A stretch of 64,000 nucleotides of DNA from Methylacidiphilum caldifontis (GTDB taxonomy: Bacteria; Verrucomicrobiota; Verrucomicrobiia; Methylacidiphilales; Methylacidiphilaceae), in NCBI RefSeq assembly GCF_017310505.1, contig NZ_CP065957.1, positions 868,001-932,000 of the forward strand. The letters are read 5' to 3'. Below the pieces are notes generated by a model. It was not told the DNA's origin. It made no database searches and worked only from the letters and a program-made list of their open reading frames with translations. The number at the start of each line of letters is the position of its first letter. Position 1 is the first letter of the stretch. Of the stretch, positions 25,524 to 32,573 are shown in pieces. Position numbers and translations under genes: made by a program.

Positions 25524-26672
25524 GTGGGAATCAAAAGCCAGATCCTTTTAGCGGACACGACCTTACGGGATGGTGAACAAGCTCCCGGAGTTGTTTTGAT
25601 TCCCAAACAAAAAGCTCAGCTTGCAAAGCTTTTGGCTCGATGTGGTATAAAGGAGATAGAAGCGGGAACACCCTCAATTGGCCAAGTTGAATTAGAAGCT
25701 TTTGATAAAATTCTTTCCCTCGGTTTAAAGGTTAGAATTGTTGCTTGGGGAAGAATGACCGATGACGATCTCAAAGCGGTTAAAGCCTCACAAGTATCCA
25801 CGGTTAACCTTTCGATCCCCCTTTCCGATGTCCAGATCTTTACGAAACTAAAGACCGAGAAAAAACAAGTCCTAGAAAAAATAAAAGAATACGTAAGCAA
25901 AGCCAAAGAAATGGGACTGGAAGTAGCTGTGGGAGGAGAAGATGCTTCCCGGGCAAACAAATATTTTCTTATTGAAGCCATAGAAATGGCTAAACAGTTT
26001 GGAGCTTTTCGTTTTCGCTATGCGGATACCGTCGGTATTCTTGATCCCCTGCGCACCTTTAAAACTCTATCCTGGCTAAAAAAATGGACTTCTCTACCCC
26101 TCGAATTTCATGGGCATGACGATTTTGGGATGGCGACCGCCAACTCCATTGCTGCCTGGCAAGCGGGTGTTGATTCGATTAGTGCAACCCTCTGTGGTTT
26201 TGGAGAAAGAGCGGGGAATGGAGCACTCGAAGAAATCGCTTTTTTCCTTACTCTCAGGGAAAAAGTGGATACAGGGATTGATCTGAAGGCTCTTTTCTCA
26301 TTGTGCCCGATTGTTGCTCGTTATTTTAAAAGAAAGATTCCCCCCTGGAAAAGCATTATTGGAGAAGATATTTTCCTTCATGAATCAGGTATACATGTGG
26401 ATGGCATTCTCAAAAACCCGATAAACTATGAACCCTTTAATCCCAGTATCATAGGTAGAAAACATCGTTTTGCCCTAGGAAAGCATTCAGGAAGAAAGTC
26501 AGTCATCTGGACTTATGAAAAACTTGGCATTAAGCTAAGTGAGCAAAAAGCGCTCGAAATTTTAAACAAGATCAAGCAGTTTACCGTTGATAAAAAAAGA
26601 ATCCCTTCGAAAGTAGAGTTACTCGAGTTTGTAAGTGATCAATCCCCCTGCATTTCCCAGACCACCCCATAA
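25524..26672 (+). CDS. nifV: NifV, homocitrate synthase
   Basis: Condenses acetyl-CoA with 2-oxoglutarate to homocitrate, the organic ligand of FeMo-co. The 382-residue product opens with the HMGL/isopropylmalate synthase motif LADTTLRDGEQAPG, has the metal-ligand motif FHGHDDFGMATANS and GFGERAGNGALEE, and a C-terminal tail shorter than LeuA. GTG at 25524 is the only usable start: a stop codon precedes it, and the next in-frame starts would delete the catalytic motif. There is no ribosome site and the sigma-54 +1 falls at about 25523, so the message is probably leaderless. Confidence 0.95.
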   Translation: MGIKSQILLADTTLRDGEQAPGVVLIPKQKAQLAKLLARCGIKEIEAGTPSIGQVELEAFDKILSLGLKVRIVAWGRMTDDDLKAVKASQVSTVNLSIPLSDVQIFTKLKTEKKQVLEKIKEYVSKAKEMGLEVAVGGEDASRANKYFLIEAIEMAKQFGAFRFRYADTVGILDPLRTFKTLSWLKKWTSLPLEFHGHDDFGMATANSIAAWQAGVDSISATLCGFGERAGNGALEEIAFFLTLREKVDTGIDLKALFSLCPIVARYFKRKIPPWKSIIGEDIFLHESGIHVDGILKNPINYEPFNPSIIGRKHRFALGKHSGRKSVIWTYEKLGIKLSEQKALEILNKIKQFTVDKKRIPSKVELLEFVSDQSPCISQTTP

Positions 26673-26771
26673 AATTGACTGCTTGCTCAAAGCTTGTTTA
26701 TAAAATAACAATTTTCTTCTGTTCCATCCTTTTTATCAAGCTTTCTTTCACCCAAATAAGAAGGACTCCAG

Positions 26772-27482
26772 TTAAAACCTCTCTCGTGATTCATGGAGTC
26801 CGCATTCCCTTTTTATGCCAAAAAAACGAGTTTCTTCGACCGACATCCCTTCTTTAAGTTTCCTTGTGGTGTGCACATCACCAATAGAAACGTAACCCTC
26901 ATAGGCAAGGGGATGAACGGGTAATTTGTATTCAGATATAAATTTTTCAACCCTTTCGTTCGACCAGTCCACGATAGGATGAAGTTTGGCCCGATTCCAA
27001 TGCCAAGTTAAAATGGGAACGGCTTTTCTTGTGGAAGATTGTTCCCTGCGTAAACCCGAAATCCAACATCGGACATTCAGTTCATCCAAGGCCCTGTACA
27101 TAGGTTCAACTTTCATTAACTGGTTATATTTTTCTATTCCTTCTTTCCCTTTTTCCCAGAGTTTTCCATACCGCGCTTCAAACCATGCGGCTGAAAGAAT
27201 TGGCCTATAAATTTTGAGGTTAATTTTAAATTTCTCGACAAGACTATCGATATATTTGTATGTTTCGGGGAAAAGATAACCGGTATCGATCACGACAACG
27301 GGAATCTCTGGCCATACCGAAAGGGCAAGCTTTATCATGACAACCGCTTGTGCTCCAAAACTCGAACTGAGCACCACTTTTTTGTCAAAATATTCAATCG
27401 CCCAACCAATTCGTTCTATCGGTTCCTTTTTTTCCAAAATTTGGTTATACTTTTCTATAAAATCTAAAGACTCTCTTTTCAT
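26772..27482 (-). CDS. cysH: Phosphoadenylyl-sulfate (PAPS) reductase
   Basis: Reduces PAPS to sulfite using thioredoxin. The product (236 residues from the ATG at 27482) has the PP-loop region VVLSSSFGAQAVVMIKLA, VIDTGYLFPETYKY and the catalytic C-terminal ECGLH. It lacks the CC..CxxC iron-sulfur ligands of APS reductases, consistent with the PAPS route implied by the adjacent CysNC fusion. A frame extending to 27575 overlaps the divergent cysD start and is rejected. It converges on nifV and diverges from cysD. Confidence 0.93.
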   Translation of the reverse strand: MKRESLDFIEKYNQILEKKEPIERIGWAIEYFDKKVVLSSSFGAQAVVMIKLALSVWPEIPVVVIDTGYLFPETYKYIDSLVEKFKINLKIYRPILSAAWFEARYGKLWEKGKEGIEKYNQLMKVEPMYRALDELNVRCWISGLRREQSSTRKAVPILTWHWNRAKLHPIVDWSNERVEKFISEYKLPVHPLAYEGYVSIGDVHTTRKLKEGMSVEETRFFGIKRECGLHESRERF

Positions 27483-27558
27483 TTTTCTTTTATCCTCACC
27501 ACAAAAAAAGGTTGTAAAAAAATTTAAATGAGATAAAACTATATACACTCTATAGAAT

Positions 27559-28362
27559 ATGCAGAATTTAGACAACTTAGAATCTCAAAGTATTTATATT
27601 TTTCGTGAAGCTCGTTATGCTTTCAAAAACTTGGCAATGCTCTGGTCCATGGGAAAGGATTCCAATGTCCTTTTATGGCTAGCTAAGAAAGCTTTTTGTG
27701 GACATATTCCCTTTCCCATTGTCCATATTGATACCACCTATGAATTCCCAGAGATGCTTGAATTCCGCTCTTGGGCAAAACAATATTACGGCTTTGAGCT
27801 GATCATCAAGATCAACCATGAAGCGATTGCCCGAGGAGTCAGTTACAAGACCCATGATCCGGTAACCGTTACTCATGAACTTAAAACAGTTGCCTTAAAA
27901 CAAGCTTTGGAAGAATATAAGTGGGATGGTCTCATTACGGGTATTCGCAGGGATGAAGATGGAGTGAGAGCAAAGGAGCGCTATTTTTCCCCAAGAAATC
28001 AATCGATGGAATGGGAATATAAAAACCAGCCTCCTGAATTTTGGAATCTTTTCTTGGATACTCTTCCCAACAATGGACATGTGAGAATACAACCACTGCT
28101 TGACTGGACTGAACTGGATATTTGGCTTTACATCAAAAGAGAAAATATCCCTATTCCTCCTCTTTATTTCTCAAAAAATGGAAAGCGATTCCGTTCACTG
28201 GGCTGTTGGCCAATAACACACCCGGTTAATAGTCAGGCTTCAACAATAGATGAAATTATCGAAGAACTTTACCACACCAAAACTTCTGAAAGAGCGGGAA
28301 GAGCCCAGGATCACGCGGAGCCCAATGCGATGCAAAAGCTGCGTGCAAAGGGTTTTCTCTAA
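27559..28362 (+). CDS. cysD: Sulfate adenylyltransferase subunit 2
   Basis: Small, catalytic subunit of ATP sulfurylase (267 residues), forming APS from ATP and sulfate with CysN. PP-loop SMGKDSNVLLWLAKKAF, HIDTTYEFPEM, and the C-terminal TSERAGRAQDHAEPNAMQKLRAKGFL tail fit CysD. The ATG at 27559 lacks a ribosome site; an AT-rich -10-like element (TATATA, about 27541) lies just upstream, so the leader is probably very short. It is 31 nt upstream of cysNC. Confidence 0.94.
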   Translation: MQNLDNLESQSIYIFREARYAFKNLAMLWSMGKDSNVLLWLAKKAFCGHIPFPIVHIDTTYEFPEMLEFRSWAKQYYGFELIIKINHEAIARGVSYKTHDPVTVTHELKTVALKQALEEYKWDGLITGIRRDEDGVRAKERYFSPRNQSMEWEYKNQPPEFWNLFLDTLPNNGHVRIQPLLDWTELDIWLYIKRENIPIPPLYFSKNGKRFRSLGCWPITHPVNSQASTIDEIIEELYHTKTSERAGRAQDHAEPNAMQKLRAKGFL

Positions 28363-28393
28363 AACATTCATCCTATTGCTCCTTAAAAAAACA

Positions 28394-30304
28394 ATGAAAA
28401 ATCTCTTACCTTTAGAGGCGAAAAGCTTAAACGTGATTTTTGCAGGTCATGTTGATCATGGAAAATCAACCTTGATTGGGAGGATTCTGTGGGAAACAGA
28501 TGCCATTTCAAAGGAAAAAAAAGAAACAGCCATCGCCTATTGTAAAAAGAACAATATCGCTTTTGAATATGCTTTTCTTTTGGATTCCCTGGTCGAAGAA
28601 AGGACTCAGAACATTACTATCGATGTAACCGAAGTCCATTTCTTTTATGGGCAAAGAAGATTTAGGATTATCGATGCTCCAGGCCATCTTGAGTTTTTAA
28701 AAAATATGATCAGCGGTGCAGCCAAAGCCGACTGCGCTGTACTTGTTATCGATGCGTCTTCGGGAATAGGAGACCAGACAAAACGGCATGCGATGCTCCT
28801 CTCTTTATTAGGCATAAACCAGATTGTTATTGCCCTGAACAAGTTTGATCTTGTACACTACAGCCAACACTCTTATGAGACCCTGAGCCAGGAGTGTAAA
28901 TCCCTCTTTGAAAGACTGGGATTAAGTTATTTATCAATCGTTCCTCTTTCAGCAAAGGCTGGGGAAAACATCGTTGAACGATCCTCACGGTTAAGTTGGT
29001 ATCGTGGAGGAAGTTTGCTCGAAGTTCTGCTTGGCCTCAAATCCTCTGCCTCAGCTGAATCCTCTCCTTTAAGACTACCCATTCAAGACATTTATCGGTT
29101 CGATGATCGAAGACTTCTAGCAGGGAGGGTTGAGGCGGGGAAAATCGAACAAGGAGATCTAATCTGTTTTTTCCCTTCTGGGAAAAAAAGCAGGGTCAAA
29201 GCCATCCATCATTGGCCAGCTGAAAGTTCTCCTCGGCTTGTAACAGCCGGAAAATCAACAGCGATTCAGCTTGAAGATGAAATCTTTGTTGAAAGAGGCG
29301 AGATCATAGCTCATGAAAATTCTGCCCCTCTCGTAGCGACCGATTTTTCCGCAAGGTTATTCTGGCTAGGCGATTGGCCTTTGGTCATCGGAGCTCCTTA
29401 CATTTTTAGGTTGGCTACAGGACAATGCATGGCCCGAGTATTGCAGATTAATCGGGTAATTGACGGCTCCACCCTCGAAGATCTCAAGCCTATACCCATA
29501 GAAGTGAAGAAAAACGAGACCGCCGAGATCATCCTTCGTACTTCAGCTCCTATTGCCTGTGATCCCTTTGATCAAATCCAATCGACAGGAAGATTTGTTT
29601 TGGCCGACAAGGACAGAATTTCGGGAGGAGGTATAATACTGAAAGCTCTGCCGAGCAAACCCCTCCATGAAACTCAAAGCCTGTCCCGTATCAGCTCGAT
29701 CCAGAGAATCAAGTTTCTGGGTCATCGCAGTGGTGTTTTTTGGATGACTGGGCTGTCGGGGTCTGGCAAAACCACACTCTCCAACCGTCTTGAACAGATG
29801 CTTTTCCATAGAGGGATTCTTGCCTATGTTATCGATGGGGATGAACTCCGATCGGGATTAAGCAAGGACCTGGGATTTGATGCTCAAGATCGCAGAGAGA
29901 ACATCCGTCGAGCAGCTGAATTGGCAAAGACTTTAGCCAAATCTGGTCTTGTCGTCATTGTTGCCCTTATTTCTCCCTTCGATGCAGACAGAAAAAATGC
30001 CAGGGCGATCTGTGAAAAGCAAGGTGTGCTGTTTAAGGAGATTTATATAGATGCGCCTCTTGAGGTTTGCAAAGCAAGGGATCCAAAGTTTCTTTACCTG
30101 AAAGCGAGTAAAGGTGAAATTCCTAAGATGACAGGTTTAGATTCCCCCTATGAACCTCCTCAACAATGCGACCTTCATCTTTTGACCGCTGAAGAGTCTA
30201 TAGAGAGTTGCCTTGGAAAACTTTTAGATTTTATTATTCCTCTGGTCCGTATCAGTCCAGATAAAGAGAAAGAGTTACTCGAAGATCCCGCTGCTGAAAT
30301 ATAA
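28394..30304 (+). CDS. cysNC: CysNC: sulfate adenylyltransferase subunit 1 fused to APS kinase
   Basis: Bifunctional 636-residue protein. The N-terminal EF-Tu-like GTPase (CysN) has GHVDHGKSTLIGRI (G1), DAPGHLEFLKNM (G3) and NKFDL (G4), followed by beta-barrel domains. The C-terminal APS kinase (from about residue 445) has P-loop GLSGSGKTT, FDAQDRRENIRR and the KMTGLDSPYEPP lid region. Together with CysD it converts sulfate to PAPS. The ATG at 28394 is chosen because the GHVDHGKS motif then lies near residue 18, as usual; the frame from 28250 overlaps cysD. Confidence 0.95.
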   Translation: MKNLLPLEAKSLNVIFAGHVDHGKSTLIGRILWETDAISKEKKETAIAYCKKNNIAFEYAFLLDSLVEERTQNITIDVTEVHFFYGQRRFRIIDAPGHLEFLKNMISGAAKADCAVLVIDASSGIGDQTKRHAMLLSLLGINQIVIALNKFDLVHYSQHSYETLSQECKSLFERLGLSYLSIVPLSAKAGENIVERSSRLSWYRGGSLLEVLLGLKSSASAESSPLRLPIQDIYRFDDRRLLAGRVEAGKIEQGDLICFFPSGKKSRVKAIHHWPAESSPRLVTAGKSTAIQLEDEIFVERGEIIAHENSAPLVATDFSARLFWLGDWPLVIGAPYIFRLATGQCMARVLQINRVIDGSTLEDLKPIPIEVKKNETAEIILRTSAPIACDPFDQIQSTGRFVLADKDRISGGGIILKALPSKPLHETQSLSRISSIQRIKFLGHRSGVFWMTGLSGSGKTTLSNRLEQMLFHRGILAYVIDGDELRSGLSKDLGFDAQDRRENIRRAAELAKTLAKSGLVVIVALISPFDADRKNARAICEKQGVLFKEIYIDAPLEVCKARDPKFLYLKASKGEIPKMTGLDSPYEPPQQCDLHLLTAEESIESCLGKLLDFIIPLVRISPDKEKELLEDPAAEI

Positions 30305-30374
30305 AAATACTCTGGCCCCAATAAAAAAATCCTGCATAGGATTAACACCCCATTTGAGACAACCCCCGAAGCCT

Positions 30375-30791
30375 TTATGACTGCACTGAAGATAAACAAG
30401 AGGGGCCATAAGTTAAAGGATTTTTCCAAATAGGCACCTCAGCTTTTAACTTATCGATATATTCCTGAGCAAATTGAAAAGCTTCCATCCTATGTTTTCC
30501 AAAAATTCTTATAAAAAGAGAAGGCTCCCCTACTGCCACCGCCCCTAGTCGATGGTGGACTTCTATTTTCTTGCAAGGATACTTTTTCGATAGTTCTTCA
30601 GCGATTTCATACAGAATTTTTTTGGCCATCGGCTGATAAGCTTCATAATCCAGCCCAGCTATCTTTTTTCCCTTCTCCATAAGCCTCACCACTCCCCAAA
30701 ATTCAATAATCGCTCCTGTTTCTCCTTGAAGTGGAAACTCCAATGGAGGAACGACAATTGGCTTTTCTGTGATTAAAATTTCAATCTCCAT
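30375..30791 (-). CDS. moaE: MoaE, molybdopterin synthase catalytic subunit
   Basis: Large subunit of molybdopterin synthase, which inserts dithiolene sulfur into precursor Z using MoaD thiocarboxylate. The 138-residue protein has GAIIEFWGVVR, LDYEAYQPMAKKIL, VHHRLGAVAVGEPSLFIRIFGKHR and the active-site KAEVPIWKNP. It lies 32 nt after moaD. Molybdopterin serves Mo-enzymes such as nitrate or formate dehydrogenases, not FeMo-co, so the location near nif need not mean a shared role. Confidence 0.94.
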   Translation of the reverse strand: MEIEILITEKPIVVPPLEFPLQGETGAIIEFWGVVRLMEKGKKIAGLDYEAYQPMAKKILYEIAEELSKKYPCKKIEVHHRLGAVAVGEPSLFIRIFGKHRMEAFQFAQEYIDKLKAEVPIWKNPLTYGPSCLSSVQS

Positions 30792-30823
30792 GGATCTTTT
30801 TTATTATTTTCTCTCTCGAAAGG

Positions 30824-31078
30824 TTAACCTCCACTGACAGGAGGTATAATGGCCATTTCTTGTGCATCCTCTATCGGTTGATCCCAAGATGCATATCGAC
30901 AGTCTAGCGCTACACGAACAGCGGGTATTTTTTCAAAAAAAAGGGGATCCATAGCCAGGACAATTTCTCTTGGACTTTGAGATCTATCTACCAACTGGGT
31001 TTTCTCTTCAAAGCCAAGAAGGAACCGGGCTTGAGCAAAAGCCAAAATTTTCAAGCTTTGAGATGAAACCGAACTCAT
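30824..31078 (-). CDS. moaD: MoaD, molybdopterin synthase sulfur carrier
   Basis: Ubiquitin-like small subunit (84 residues) ending in the PPVSGG tail whose terminal Gly-Gly is adenylated and thiocarboxylated. LKILAFAQARFLLGF, RVALDCRYASWDQPIEDAQEMAIIPP matches the family. No ribosome site is visible upstream of the ATG. It lies between moaA and moaE on the same strand. Confidence 0.9.
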   Translation of the reverse strand: MSSVSSQSLKILAFAQARFLLGFEEKTQLVDRSQSPREIVLAMDPLFFEKIPAVRVALDCRYASWDQPIEDAQEMAIIPPVSGG

Positions 31079-31128
31079 ATATTTTTTATATTTCTTTTCT
31101 TTTCTCTCACAAAAAGAAAACGAATGGC

Positions 31129-32139
31129 CTATCCCCCAATCGCCGTCATTGCCCTACCTGGCTGGTATGTTTCCCTAAAGGAGTGTTCGGGAGGTTTTTT
31201 TTGCAAAGCCGACTCAAAAACCTTGTACAACCCCGAAGGGTCAGGGGAAGGTCTTAGAACCCCTTTAATATCAATTTCTAAATGGTTGCCCAAACATGGT
31301 CTTATAAAACCGTCACTGGTCAAGCGCATCTTGTTGCAGTTGTCACAAAAGTGGAAATCAGATAGAGCGCCAATAAATCCAACGATAGCATTTCTAGAAT
31401 GCATCCGAAAATATTTAGCCGGGCCCTGCCCCAGCCTTGTGTCCAAGGGCTCAAGGGTATCCAGCTTTTCCAGCCTACGCTTTAATTCATACACAGACAA
31501 AAAATTGGCTCTAGAAATCTTTCCGGTGTAACTCAGGGGCATAAGCTCAATAAACCGAATGACGAGATTTCTTTCCGCTGCATAGTCAATCAAGGATAAA
31601 ATTTCATCTTCATTGATGCCTCGAAGAAGAACTGTGTTAAGTTTAATAGGCTTTATACCCACTTTTCTGCACTCTTCTATCCCTTCAAGCACCGGTTCAA
31701 TATCTCCTCCGGTAATCTTTTTGTAAAGAGAAGGATCAAGGGTATCCAGACTAACATTAATGCCAGCAATTTGAGCTTCCTTGAGTTCCCGGGCATAAGA
31801 CCCCAAAAGCGTGCCATTAGTCGAAAGCCTAACCGACGAAACTCCCTCAGTACGAGTCAATCTTTGAATAAAAGGAAGAGTACCTTTCCTGACCAGAGGC
31901 TCTCCACCTGTGATCCTAAAATCCCTAAAACCATGCTTTATCGCCCCATGGATGACCACTGCATGCATTTCCTCAAAGGAAAGTTGATCACCTTTTTTAG
32001 ACAAAAAACCCAGATCCTGCGGAAAACAGTAAATACAACGTTCATTACATCGGTCTGTAACCGAAATGCGCAAATAGTGAACTTTTACTGACCCAGGGTT
32101 GCTTGGCGTATAATCAGACTCAATAAATTCCTTAAACAT
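31129..32139 (-). CDS. moaA: MoaA, GTP 3',8-cyclase
   Basis: Radical-SAM enzyme (336 residues) catalysing the first step of molybdenum cofactor synthesis with MoaC. The SAM cluster motif is CNERCIYC, the second cluster ligands are CDNCNKMRLTSDGFIRPC, and the C-terminus ends in the catalytic GG (AIGG). FRITGGEPLVRKG and LSTNGTLL are typical. It is the first of moaA-moaD-moaE; moaC is not in the window. Confidence 0.95.
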   Translation of the reverse strand: MFKEFIESDYTPSNPGSVKVHYLRISVTDRCNERCIYCFPQDLGFLSKKGDQLSFEEMHAVVIHGAIKHGFRDFRITGGEPLVRKGTLPFIQRLTRTEGVSSVRLSTNGTLLGSYARELKEAQIAGINVSLDTLDPSLYKKITGGDIEPVLEGIEECRKVGIKPIKLNTVLLRGINEDEILSLIDYAAERNLVIRFIELMPLSYTGKISRANFLSVYELKRRLEKLDTLEPLDTRLGQGPAKYFRMHSRNAIVGFIGALSDFHFCDNCNKMRLTSDGFIRPCLGNHLEIDIKGVLRPSPDPSGLYKVFESALQKKPPEHSFRETYQPGRAMTAIGG

Positions 32140-32154
32140 AATTAAGTATTTTGC

Positions 32155-32529
32155 TTATCCATAGCTTTTGAAAAATTTCCTCTTTTCTGGATCAGTTTCA
32201 AATGGTTTTTCAAGTTTCTGTTCAACTTGAGATTGCTTTTCTTTCGGAGATTCACTATCCTTGGCCACTTTGAGGTAGGATAGCCTCAGCTCGGTCAGAA
32301 TATGCTCGAGTGTCTTGTTCTCTTCAAAAGAAAGATTTCCTTGAGTCTTTACCTTTAAAGCTTCAAGTTGGTCGATCATCTCGGCCGCTTCTTGAAGTTT
32401 GGGAGAAGCCAATTCATGACCAGGAGCCTTTAAAATACCCAGCAAAAAAAGAACTTCATGATATTTCATCATGACAAGCCCCAAGAAATTCCGGGTAATC
32501 TCTTCAGGGGTATATCCAGAACCGGACAT
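32155..32529 (-). CDS. DUF1844-type protein
   Basis: A 124-residue protein with the DUF1844 pattern: EITRNFLGLVMMKYHEVLFLLGILKAP, EAAEMIDQLEALKVKTQGNLSFEENKTLEHILTELRLSYLKVA-like helices, then a charged, Lys/Glu-rich tail. No enzymatic motif is visible. A strong AAGGAGGAA site precedes the ATG. It lies 15 nt upstream of moaA on the same strand, but nothing links it to molybdopterin. Function unknown. Confidence 0.82.
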   Translation of the reverse strand: MSGSGYTPEEITRNFLGLVMMKYHEVLFLLGILKAPGHELASPKLQEAAEMIDQLEALKVKTQGNLSFEENKTLEHILTELRLSYLKVAKDSESPKEKQSQVEQKLEKPFETDPEKRKFFKSYG

Positions 32530-32573
32530 AAGTTCCTCCTTTTTTAATATCTACACTCAACAATGAAGAAAAT

